NCBI GenBank assembly: GCA_963930645.1 | Contig: OZ005648.1 | Coordinates: 201,066,480-201,130,479, forward strand | Source of the DNA: Salticus scenicus | Lineage: Eukaryota > Arthropoda > Arachnida > Araneae > Salticidae | Length of the DNA stretch: 64,000 nt | Direction of reading: 5' to 3' | In this document: one piece after another, positions 46,811 through 56,444 of the stretch | Position numbering within the stretch: position 1 is the stretch's first letter | Layout of the letters: every line of letters starts with the position of its first letter | Translations under genes and position numbers: made by a program | Notes under the pieces: model-generated | Seen by the model: the letters and a program-made list of their open reading frames with translations, nothing else | What the model was told of the DNA's origin: nothing | Databases searched by the model: none

Positions 46811-47909
46811 TCTTAATATATATAAATCTCGTGTCACAATGTTTATCTTCAATGGACTGCTAAACCACTTAACCGATTATAATAAAATTCGCACACCATG
46901 TGCAGTTCGATCCAACTTGAGAGATAGGATAGTTTAAATCTCAAATTATAGTCGCAATTTTAATTTATTGCTAATTATTTGTCTGTTATTATTTGACAGT
47001 CACAATTATCTGTTAACTCCAAATGATTCTAACAGATGTCGATACCTTTCGACTGGGTTGAAATGAAAGCTGAAATATATTTGGTGCTGCCATCTACACA
47101 AAGAATCTTCAACTTTTTAACCTATTAATAAATTTCGTATAATTCAACTAGCAGACCCGGTCACGCGTTGCTGTGACTAAGTTATACGTTGAATTATATT
47201 CCAGTAAACTATTTAATACAGTTAAATTATTATTTACGAATAAAGACGAAAACGTTGTAGCTGATGTAAATACCCACAGGATTGAGATTTGAACCTTAGG
47301 TCAAAATTTGGAAGCGATTGATAAAAATTTTCGTAGAGTTGATATTAAGCACAAATTAATTTTATTGTAGGGTCTTATAAATTTTAATGGAGAAGTGATA
47401 TATATTATTGCTAATGCTACTTAGGATAAAAATGCTAAAATGACTAATATATAAATTAAATTATATTAAAATTCTATTAAAATAAAAGTATAAAAGAAGC
47501 AGACGATTTTAAAATTAATTTTTATGGAGGAGTGAAATATAATATATGCTATAATGGATAATTTTACTATAAAATGACCTCATCATCTTCATCTATATAA
47601 ATAAAGAGAAGTGTCTGTGTGTGTGTCTGTGTGTGTGTCTGTGTGTGTATCTGCGCTCTGGTGCTCACACTACTGATCGCAGAGCTTCCAAATTTGGCAT
47701 ATAGGTACCTGGGACCATGCATGTGTGCACCTAATCGAGATTTTTTCGAATTTCGAATTTGAATTTTTTAAATTAAAGTTTTTTCGATTTTAAATATTGG
47801 CTTTAATGCTTCATTTTTCATAGATTTATTATTTTGCTTCTATCGTCTGCGTATCTTAGCAACGGCTATTACGCAACTTATTTTTATTGAATACATTCAT
47901 TTGAAGGCG

Positions 47910-47950
<41 letters not shown>

Positions 47951-48622
47951 GTTATATTTATTAATCGTAATGCAGCAGAAAAAATTTATAACAGTTATAT
48001 TTAATTTTTTATAGTAGAACAACTTCTTATTTTTCAATTTTTAATTAATTCCTTTAAAAGAAAAAACTTTTATTTGTTAATTTTTTTAATTTACAGTATT
48101 TATCGGGAAAAATAGTAGTATATACGTAGTAAAAAGGATTAAAATGATTAAAATTTATTTGTTTATATGTTATATTAATTTTTTAATCAACTTTTTGTTT
48201 TGTTTTATTTTATTTCATTGGTCGGAATCAAATTGTAATAAAGTGTAAATAGCATGGGCTATAAAATACATGGTTCAAAACTAAAATATTTAATAGATGC
48301 TGAGATACAGTCATCTTTAAAATCGTAGTTCTTAAATTGTAGCAGATCCCCCCTACCGTCGATAAATATCCAGATTGAAGTGCCCGGAAAAGATCTTTCT
48401 ACAGTCACGGGAAATCTAGACCTGATGCAGTGCGGGCGGGAAAAAAGCTGCCGTAGACAGCGGGTACCCTAAGCGAAGTTTGGAGCAATTTCATTTTCTT
48501 TTCTTTTTTTTTTTCTTTTTTTGGTTTTTTCAAGAATGTGGTGTAAAAAAATAAATATTAATTCAATTCTTTCAAAAATTCATTTAAATATAGTGACCAG
48601 CGAAGCGGGCGTAGCCTGCTAG
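46811..48622 (+). mobile_element. Helitron composite inserted in PLE copy 1
   Basis: It starts TCTTAATATATATAAATCTC and ends GCGAAGCGGGCGTAGCCTGC then TAG. The PLE sequence reads TTGTTTAA on the left and TAGTTATAGG on the right, which joins precisely to the uninterrupted PLE copy 2, so the insert lies between A and T with no duplication: the Helitron rule (A-TC...CTAG-T). Inside are other Helitron ends: a minus-strand CTAG terminus at 47148 (CTAGCAGACCCGGTCACGCG) and a second plus 5' end at 47592 (TCTATATAAATAAAGAGAAG then TGTCTGTGTGTG). No replicase frame is seen; non-autonomous. Confidence 0.85.
47592..48622 (+). mobile_element. Second Helitron start nested in the composite
   Basis: A TC terminus preceded by A, followed by an ATATAAATAAAGAG and GTGTCTGTGTGTGTG leader typical of arthropod Helitron 5' ends. 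It may share the 3' terminus at 48622 with the outer element, or its own 3' end may have been lost. A T37 run occupies 47909-47945. A GC-richer block (48345-48480) has no open frame. Confidence 0.5.
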
Positions 48623-49555
48623 TAGTTATAGGAGAACTGAATGGAATAAAGAAATTAAATTTACGTTGTATATAATGTTTAAAGCTATAGAATTCTTTAC
48701 AGAAAGGGAGACTATTAGTGTAACGAAATTTTAGAGTTGAGTCTAGAGTGGGATTATTAGGTTTAATTAGCATGCGATTTTTTATTCTATTAACTAATCT
48801 TATAATACTAGATTTACTATATCCCGCAGCAGTACCTATTTGAATAATATTGTTAATTTGTTGTTTTTCATTAAATTTAAAAGTGGTATAATTTATAGCT
48901 CGGGTAATGTAGGAATTAAAAAAAGCATTTTTATAATTAGTAGGATGAGCTGAATCAGCTGGGATCGGTAAAGGGATAAATGTGTTTTTGGAAAAGACGT
49001 CAAACCATATAGTTGTATTATTTTCGTTACGATGTATCTTAAGGTCAAGAAACGGAAGCGTACGATTGATCTCAGTTTCAAATGTAAATTTAATCGATGG
49101 AAATTGGTTGTTGAGACAATCAATTAAATTAAGGAGTGCATTTTTTGAATAAGGCCAGGAGATAAAAATATCGTCAACATATCGCAAATATATAGTAGGT
49201 TTGAGTATGGAAGTTTCAAATACGCGTTTTTCTAATTCAATGAGTAATAAATCTGCTAAAATAGGACTAAGAGGGGAACCCATCGGGGCTCCAAAAGTTT
49301 GTTTATATATCACTTTATTAAACAAAAAGATATTATTAGCATTAATGAGGTCAAAAGCTTCACAAATAAATTTGAGAAAAGGTTTAAGTGATGGTGTAGC
49401 AGTACATTTATCAAGGATAATGGATTTAACTAAATCTAAAGGAATATTCGGAAATAAGGAAACAACGTCAAGACTGAAAAATTTATCTGTAGGGGTAAAT
49501 GTAGTATTTAGAATTCTACTTTTAGCTTCCAAACCGGATTTTACAATATGTGGGT
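48623..49555 (-). pseudogene. Reverse transcriptase part of PLE copy 1
   Basis: On the minus strand an open frame carries PLE RT motifs 'FFSLDVVSLFPNIPL', 'GAPMGSPLSPILADLL' and 'LRYVDDIFISW'. It has Gln where copy 2 has a stop codon, so this copy preserves the ancestral codon. The frame runs on through the Helitron end to 48558, giving an artificial chimeric tail of about 22 residues. The N-terminal third is missing. Confidence 0.85.
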
Positions 49556-49741
49556 ACAGTTTCTACATCAGCTTAAAACTCAGGACACCATTTGATATAG
49601 CTTTGGCGATATAACCTTTTCTACCTCATATCATCCGACGTTGTGCATTTGAGTATATAAAAAAGAAAATTGCAGGTATTATTTACCTAAGAAGTTGGTT
49701 TGCATTACAGTTATTTCTGAACTTTGATGATTATTTTCAAT

Positions 49742-49897
49742 ATGTCGATCTTTTCACGTTTTAATAATTTACGATATAAACTTAACAAATTCCTTTTACG
49801 TTTGAAATTCCTTAAAGATTGCAAAAACCTTAATATAGTACCAAGATCTCTATTGATTAACCATAAATCCTTCCCTCCAGCCTGTGTGAACATATAA
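49742..49897 (+). pseudogene. N-terminal fragment of the PLE protein, out of frame
   Basis: ATG at 49742 opens 51 codons (starts MSIFSRFNNLRYKLNKFLL). It ends in TAA at 49895-49897, just before the main frame starts in another register. Reading suggests one base step near 49890 and another near 49945, so this is probably the original start of the protein, separated by two small indels. The minus-strand frame over the same bases is a shadow. Confidence 0.5.
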
Positions 49898-49911
49898 TTT
49901 TTACTGCACAA

Positions 49912-52074
49912 ATGAAGATGCTAAAAAATGCTATTCGGAACTTAAGAAAATCTATTATAACTCATGAAACCGAAACTTATTATTGCTTAATGAAACTTAC
50001 AAATGTTGCTCAACCAGAAGACCTCGATACTTTCTTACAAAATATTTTTCTTAGTATGGATAAATTCCAACATCAAATGACTTTAAAATATAATTTAAAA
50101 ATTAAAAAACTTTTGAATTTACAAAGTACAGTATCTAAAAAGTTTAAAGACTTCAATAAACCGGAAAATTTTCTCAATCTCTCCAACTACAAATTCATCT
50201 CAAAAGAACTGGAATTACTCAATAAAGGTTCGAACTTTGCTCCTAAACCTCGCCTAAATCCTGTAAACGTTATCCCTAAATTTGAAAACATTATAAAAGA
50301 TATTCCTAAGGAGCATCAAGATCAAGTACGGGCTTCTGCAGTTTTCTCATTAAATAAGCATCTTAACAGCAATAGTGGGTCCAATAATCAAAATCTTTTT
50401 ATTTCAAAACAAATTAAAACTAACAAAAATGTAAGATTATTACTTGCTGATAAATCTAAACAAATCGTTGTCCTTAATACAGATGATTTCCACGATAAAG
50501 CTCTTGCAGCTATTAATGACTTAGCCTGTATTATAATTAAAACTAATCCTATTGAAAATTTTACTCGAAAAATTCAAAAGTTCATTCATAAGTATATTGA
50601 TTTAATTGCTCCACAAAGTATCAAAATTCCTTTATACCCGTCTATTCCTAAAATATTTTTTAAAATTAAAACTCATAAAATTAACCACCCGTTTCGTCCC
50701 ATTGTTTCCAAATGCAATAGTCCTTCATTTTTTCTAGAAAAATTTCTCGCAAATTTACTTAAACCATTAGTATTTAACGACCCACATATTGTAAAATCCG
50801 GTTTGGAAGCTAAAAGTAGAATTCTAAATACTACATTTACCCCTACAGATAATTTTTTCAGTCTTGACGTTGTTTCCTTATTTCCGAATATTCCTTTAGA
50901 TTTAGTTAAATCCATTATCCTTGATAAATGTACTGCTACACCATCACTTAACCTTTTTCTCAAATTTATTTGTGAAGCTTTTGACCTCATTAATGCTAAT
51001 AATATCTTTTTGTTTAATAAAGTGATATATAAACAAACTTTTGGAGCCCCGATGGGTTCCCCTCTTAGTCCTATTTTAGCAGATTTACTACTCAGTGAAT
51101 TAGAAAAACGCGTATTTGAAACTTCCATACTCAAACCTACTATATATTTGCGATATGTTGACGATATTTTTATCTCCTGGCCTTGTTCAAAAAATGCACT
51201 CCTTAATTTAATTGATTGTCTCAACAACTAATTTCCATCGATTAAATTTACATTTGAAACTGAGATCAATCGTACGCTTCCGTTTCTTGACCTTAAGATA
51301 CATCGTAACGAAAATAATACAACTATATGGTTTGACGTCTTTTCCAAAAACACATTTATCCCTTTATCGATCCCAGCTGATTCAGCTCATCCTACTAATT
51401 ATAAAAATGCTTTTTTTAATTCCTACATTACCCGAGCTATAAATTATACCACTTTTAAATTTAATGAAAAACAACAAATTAACAATATTATTCAAATAGG
51501 TACTGCTGCGGGATATAGTAAATCTAGTATTATAAGATTAGTTAATAGAATAAAAAATCGCATGCTAATTAAACCTAATAATCCCACTCTAGACTCAACT
51601 CTAAAATTTCGTTACACTAATAGTCTCCCTTTCTGTAAAGAATTCTATAGCTTTAAACATTATATACAACGTAAATTTAATTTCTTTATTCCATTCAGTT
51701 CTCCTATAACTATTAAACAATTAACCCTTCATGACCGCGACTTAAATGGACCCACTGGAGGAGTCTATCAAATTCCCATAGAAAGCAATAAAGAACTTTT
51801 CTATTATATTGGACAGACCAAGAGGACTCTAAATAAAAGAATACAAGAACATATAAGAAATATAAAAGAAGCAAATAGTTCTACTCTAGTCGACTTCATC
51901 TATGCCAACACAAACGCCAACCCTATATGGGATAAAGCCAAAATTATTACAGCACCATCTAATATCCAAGAACTTTACATTTCCGAAGCTATTCATATAA
52001 TTAAATGCAAAAATGCAATAAATCCCAAAGATGCTGCAATTTTACAAATAATTTGGCACAATATTATAAAATAG
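49912..52074 (+). pseudogene. Penelope-like reverse transcriptase with GIY-YIG endonuclease (one stop)
   Basis: One frame of 720 codons interrupted by TAA at 51229-51231, where copy 1 has CAA. The N-terminal part is Lys/Asn-rich. The RT domain has 'HPFRPIVSKCNSPSF', 'FFSLDVVSLFPNIPLD' (catalytic Asp), 'GAPMGSPLSPILADLL' and 'LRYVDDIFISW' (51151-51183). The C-terminus after about 51740 is a GIY-YIG nuclease: 'GGVYQIPI' then 'FYYIGQTKRTLNKRIQEHI', with conserved Arg and His. This domain order defines endonuclease-positive PLEs, which copy by target-primed reverse transcription. Apart from the stop and N-terminal indels the gene looks young. Confidence 0.88.
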
Positions 52075-52305
52075 TTAATAGTTTATTTCTGCTTATTCAT
52101 GATGTTTTTTCTCCTACAATAACCTCGTATGATATGCAATAGTTCCAGCTCCTCTCACTTTTCTTAACTCCTTGGTCCAACCTCTACCGGAATTCATATT
52201 GTTTTTTGCTGATATTTAAAATATATCACGTTATATATAAAAGAATTAACTGTTGACTGTAAAAAGAAAACATATTTAAAACTGCGCAATGGAAACGAAT
52301 CATAA

Positions 52306-52347
52306 ATCCCTGATGATGCTTTATTATTAAAGCGAAAAGCTTTGGAT
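52306..52347 (+). ncRNA. Hammerhead-ribozyme-like motif, PLE copy 2 (core intact)
   Basis: Stem I is ATCC (52306-52309) with GGAT (52344-52347). The core is CTGATGA (52310-52316). One extra T follows, then stem II GCTTTA/TAAAGC (52318-52333, loop TTAT) and GAA at 52334-52336. A minimal stem III is formed by A52337 and U52342 around an AGCU loop, leaving U52343 at the cleavage position. PLEs are known to carry minimal type I hammerheads with tiny stem III. The extra T and short stem I are departures from a strong monomeric ribozyme. Confidence 0.62.
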
Positions 52348-52439
52348 AAAAAAAAAAAAAAAAAAAAAAAAAAATTAACATCTTTTAAATAAATTTATAT
52401 TTACGTGTATTTAAAGTGTTTTAAATATATTTAATACAA

Positions 52440-53090
52440 ATGACACGTGTTCAATTTAACTCTTTATTTTTTAGAGATTATTTATAAATTTTAACTAACG
52501 AAATAGGGTATTTTTCTAAGTATAACCGTTAATAATAAAAATCTCTAAACAAGTAATGGAAAAACTTTGTTCTTAATTATTGTTAAATACAATATATGTT
52601 TGTCTGTATAATATAAAAGTCAGGAAAAATGCATCTATTTAATGTGTAAATTTATTTAACACTGAAGTTATCTTAAACTTTTATTATATTCATTTAAACT
52701 TAACATACGTAAAAGTTTCAAAATTTAGATATAATATTTTACTAATAATTAAAATAAAAGCGACAAACGCACCCTTAAACTAACTAGTCGCATGCTGTTT
52801 TTTGAACTCGTAGTTATTCAAGAAATTCTGCAGCACTGATGACAAAATTTTACTATTTTTCTAAACTAGTTAAATTGTGGATAATTCATTTTTAAGCTAC
52901 AAATCACTACTTTTCATAAGGGAACTGTTTCCAAGTAATTTCCCTGCTTTTGAAATAATATTAGTTACTTTAAGAAGTTTTCGTGAGTTTATATAATTCT
53001 ATTTTGTGGATAAGAGAAATAAAATAAAATGAACAAAATGATTCACCCTGGTTGAGTTTGATTTGAAACGGCTAACTAACCATTTTATAC
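52440..53090. other. Non-coding stretch, nothing recognised
   Basis: AT-rich; no exon, RNA gene or repeat edge supported. Confidence 0.4.
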
Positions 53091-53096
53091 ATGAAA

Positions 53097-53146
53097 TTGT
53101 AACTCAGTGGTGGCGCACTCACATGAAAATCCGAGTTCGATTACAA
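53097..53146 (+). repeat. Possible tRNA-derived SINE remnant
   Basis: TTGTAACTCAGTGGTGGCGC resembles a tRNA 5' half with A box, and GAGTTCGATTAC resembles a B box. TTGTAA and TTACAA at the edges could pair. Only ~50 nt, with no anticodon arm. A C/T-rich tract follows (53156-53206). Confidence 0.3.
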
Positions 53147-53533
53147 CAAAGGTATTTTCTTTCTTTCTTTTTTTCTTTTTTTTTTTTCTTTTTTTTTTTC
53201 TTTTTAGCAACAAGCAATTTTAAGCAAATCTGAATCGACTTCACTCAAAAATGAATTATTTCAAATAACTCACATCTGAGTTGGTTCCAGAAGCTCAACG
53301 ATTTATATTAAAATCCACTTATCATAAAAAAGTTGCTTTTTAATAGGGCGAATGCGTCAAAAATAACTCAAGCTGATGAATTTTTCTTTTTCCGTTTTAA
53401 GAGAGAATATACACGGTCTGTTCCGGGAGTATTGTGCGCAAGGTGTTTTCTCATGCTAAATCGAGGACTTACTTTGTAATTAACTTTTTTTTTTCCGTAT
53501 CTGTTACCGTTTTTTATATGAGAATGTGAACGT

Positions 53534-53602
53534 CGCTGTTTGCCACCAGGTAGCACAAACAGCGAAAAGAGATCGGTTACAAGTGTAGCTGTAACCGATC
53601 TC
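53534..53602. other. Two adjacent perfect hairpins in a GC-richer island
   Basis: CGCTGTTTG (53534-53542) pairs with CAAACAGCG (53556-53564). Five bases from it (loop 13), GAGATCGGTTACA (53569-53581) pairs with TGTAACCGATCTC (53590-53602) around an 8-base loop. Both stems are perfect. The minus-strand 82-codon frame across them has no family likeness. It could be a structured RNA, a protein-binding site or a MITE core; undecided. Confidence 0.55.
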
Positions 53603-53609
53603 AACCTGT

Positions 53610-54505
53610 ATAACATGTAGCCACTTCCTTATACCTACACAAAACGTTTAAGGCAATAACTATCAACGTTCTAATATTAAGGTGGGTGTGGGTGGGAGAA
53701 GGATCTTCTCTCTCTATATATAGTGTATTTGTAGTGATTTCAAGACTGTTTCTTAAATGAAGAGGATTTATTTGAAGTAAAAAACTTTCCTTTACTGAGT
53801 CTTATAATACAGAGATGCAGTCTTGGCTGTAAATAGACATTCTGAGCAGGGAGTTTGCTCTAAGTCCCGTAAAACTTTGCTGCATGGCTGCAAAAACCGA
53901 TCGTCAGCGTAACCCTACGGGTCTGCGAGTTTAGTTAGCAACACTTACATTACGAAAATCTGTTCGTTTGCGCTCTGGGTTTTAGATCCGAAAATCCTCT
54001 TGATTCTAATTGATTATTCACATTATGATGGACAGTTAATCTGGGTTCAAGAGATCTAGAGTTTAGTTAACCCCAGTCAAAGTGAAATCACGCTGAAGTT
54101 TGCAAAATCATTACTTTTGCATCCTTAAAGTTTCTCTACTCTTTATTCCTTTCATGATCAAATGTCTTACCGTGAAATAACGACTACAAAGTAATCTACA
54201 AATTCTTAGTAATCTATAATTTTTAGTAACTATTTACATTTTTTGATTAGGATTTTTCTTAGGATTTTCAATAGGGTTAAAATTAATTATTTTATATCCT
54301 TTCATATATATAGATAATATGCAAAAGATGACGGGCAATTAATAACAATAATAATCTAGATCCAAGGAACTACAATGTATTTTAAAAGCACAAGAGCAGT
54401 CATATTTCTCAAAAAAGACTAAATTATAAGCAAACTAGGAGGTCTACCTGAAGCTACTCGGGTTGAAGTAGTGCTTATAAAACTTTCGATTTAAAGGAAA
54501 ACACA
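53610..54505. other. Non-coding stretch, nothing recognised
   Basis: Somewhat less AT-rich than average between 53800 and 54070, but every frame is short and no splice-flanked coding segment stands out. Confidence 0.35.
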
Positions 54506-54510
54506 ATAAA

Positions 54511-55740
54511 TAATCTGGTGTGTCACTCACACGACTTTCTTTTATCTTGAAATTTAATACTTTAAATACAGATTTGAGATTAACAGGTAAAATAATGAGT
54601 AATGTTACGTAAAACTATGTTAAAACAATTCAAATTAGGCTTTGGAAAAGTTTTTTATAATAATTAATTCTGTGTGAGGGGGGCTACCGCCCCCCTCAAT
54701 TCCCCGTTTCATTACTGCACCTACATTTATATAGAATTTAAATCTGTTCTTAAGATTAAAAGCTCACTTAAAATTTTTCAGACAATTTCACACGGAATAT
54801 TCCTTGAAACTCATCAGTCCTGATCAAACTTTTCCAGCAACAAACTTATATTAATTTGAAAATACAACTTTTGGATCTCCTGAAATTATTCGTTTCTAAG
54901 TTACTCAAAGCAACACAGACAAAGACCAAACATAAAAAAATCTTGACTTCGGTAATCAGGAAGCCTCAAAACGTGTAAATATACAAAAAACAAACGGTGA
55001 ATATTTAACTTAAAAACATACGTTATTTATCATATGTCTATGATGAATTCATTTCAATTCCTGAGCAGCTTTTCTGGACATGGTAAAATATTATAGTAAA
55101 GCGCTTCCACTTACAATAAAAAAGAATGTTATCGCTTAAATATTTGCAGCCCTGTATACCTTTTGAAGATTATGTAGAAACCACATGGTGCACCTAAATA
55201 TAATCCTATAGTAATAATACACGGCACAACCGAAAGTACGCTTCCATCAGTTTTCAGCTATTGTCGCCCTACAATCTAGTTCTTTTGCGTAGCCCTGTAA
55301 GCGAACAGTTAATGATTTTCATACCATATTCTACATGAGACATGTTTTTACGCATATAAAAAATATACATTCATTTCTTTTGGTTTTTAGTGCAGTCTAT
55401 AGATGTTAAACTCTACTCATCTGCAATTCCCCCATAAACGTAATGTATTTGAATACTCTTGGGTGTCCCTGTACACGAACCATTTGCTTCATCTCAATGA
55501 AAAGTTTAGTGTAGCATCCCTATATGATTCACATTTAGAATACCAAGTTTGAACATTCTGCTGCCATTTGTTCTTGAGATATTCTGATGACAGACAGACA
55601 CACACACACAGACCAACCGCTAAAAACAGGATTTTCGTATTCAGGGGACCTCAAAACGTGTAAATATAACAAAAACACACTTTCGAAAATTTGACCCAAA
55701 AACAATACTTTCTCTACCTTATAGGTAAGAGAAAGTAAAA
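54511..55740 (+). repeat. Full-length copy of repeat family R1, plus orientation
   Basis: It starts TAATCTGGTGTGTCACTCAC then ACGACTTTCT. It ends ACTTTCTCTACCTTATAGGT then AAGAGAAAGT, an inverted repeat forming a terminal hairpin. The block 'CAGACAAAGACCAAACATAA' ... 'CCTCAAAACGTGTAAATATA' near 54900-55020 is repeated as 'CAGACCAACCGCTAAAAACA' ... 'CCTCAAAACGTGTAAATATA' near 55607-55720, so the unit is an internal two-fold repeat with ~700-bp spacing. GGGGGGCTACCGCCCCCC (54681-54698) is a short palindrome. No conserved protein. Confidence 0.8.
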
Positions 55741-55918
55741 AGTATGATATGGAACTAAAATTAAATTAAAATAAAATAAAAATAAAATAAAAATATTCCA
55801 GCTTTATGATATTTTGACTAAACATTTTGAATAAATGGATTTCAAACCAAACCTAGAAAGTTGATAAAAAATGTTGACGGATCTATAGAACTTCTGTGTT
55901 AACAATGGTCTTATTTTT

Positions 55919-56438
55919 TTAGTGCTAGAGGCCTATTTCAGTCGGTACAGTTGTCGAATTTTTATAGGTCACTCTTAATTAGTGCTAGAGGCCTATTTCA
56001 GTCAGTTTATTGAATGGGGATTTATTGAATGAAGTCCCCGCAAGGCACAACTTTGACATGAGTCCCCCCCCAGGCACAACTTTGACATGAGTCCCCCCCA
56101 AGGTACAACTTTGATATGAGTCCCCCCCCCCAGGCACAACTTTGACATGAGTCCACCCCAAGGTACAACTTTGACATGAGTCCCCCTCCCAAGGCACACC
56201 TTTGACATGAGTCCCCCCCAAGGCACACCTCCCCCTCATTGGGAAAAAGAGAAAAAACGTTGTTTTGCGGCTATAAGACAGTTTGGACTTCCAACGTTAT
56301 TTGTTACAATATCTGCAGCTGAAACACATTGGTTTGATTTAATGAGAACATTATCATGGAATTTAGATCGTCACGAATTAACTAAAGAAGAATTTGTCGA
56401 TATTAACAAGTTTAGCAGTAGGCCTCTGGCACTAAATT
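55919..56438. repeat. Small inverted-repeat-bounded unit with minisatellite and helicase-like fragment
   Basis: TTAGTGCTAGAGGCCTATTT occurs at 55919 and again at 55979 (direct copies 60 bp apart). An inverted copy (GTAGGCCTCTGGCACTAAA, about 56419-56437) closes the right side. Inside are the C-rich minisatellite and a Helitron-replicase-like coding fragment. Not a type of element known to me. Confidence 0.55.
56030..56232. repeat. C-rich minisatellite, ~29-bp unit, about 7 copies
   Basis: The unit is GAGTCCCCCCCCAGGCACAA then CTTTGACAT, with variation in C-run length (4-11) and in GGCACA/GGTACA. The minus strand has a G run of 5-11 in each unit and could form G-quadruplexes. The three overlapping minus-strand frames (55985-56239) arise because the repeat lacks stops and are not genes. 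Confidence 0.9.
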
Positions 56439-56440
56439 AA
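56240..56440 (+). pseudogene. Fragment resembling the Helitron-type helicase N-terminal domain
   Basis: About 66 codons: 'CFAAIRQFGLPTLFVTIS', 'AAETHWFDLMRTLSWNL', 'HELTKEEFVD'. The 'ir.lG.PtlF.T.saae..W.dl.r.l' pattern is typical of the helitron_like_N domain in Helitron replicase/helicase proteins. It begins directly after the minisatellite without its own start codon (the ATG used by the open frame is inside the repeat) and stops at the right inverted repeat. Only a short piece of a >1000-residue protein; certainly non-functional. Confidence 0.55.
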
Positions 56441-56444
56441 AATC

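Larger units (their letters stand above)
46106..49555 (-). mobile_element. Penelope-like element, copy 1, 5'-truncated and split by a Helitron
   Basis: On the minus strand this matches copy 2 (50790-52433) closely. Pieces are 48623-49555 (RT domain onward) and 46106-46810 (GIY-YIG domain and 3' region), separated by 46811-48622. Homology to copy 2 starts at about 49555, inside the RT finger region, so the 5' third is missing. It abuts the 5' end of the oppositely oriented copy 2. Head-to-head, partly truncated neighbours are common for Penelope-like elements. Homology at the 3' end stops at the same base in both copies (about 46106 and 52433). Confidence 0.85.
49556..52433 (+). mobile_element. 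Penelope-like element, copy 2, nearly full length
   Basis: It has a 5' untranslated part (49556-49741), a long RT/endonuclease coding region and a 3' region with a hammerhead-like motif and an A-run (A26 here, 10 in copy 1). The 3' end at ~52433 is defined by loss of homology to copy 1. Flanks at the two outer ends of the pair (ACAAA-containing) are not clear duplications. Confidence 0.85.

Noticed and set aside
50673..51227. Long minus-strand frames opposite the PLE (also 49201-49614 on plus)
   Set aside because: Shadow frames antisense to the RT-coding sequence; all domain motifs are on the other strand.
55985..56239. Three overlapping minus-strand frames (68-84 codons) rich in Gly, Cys and Thr
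   Set aside because: They are translations of the minisatellite in all three frames; the unit simply lacks stop codons.
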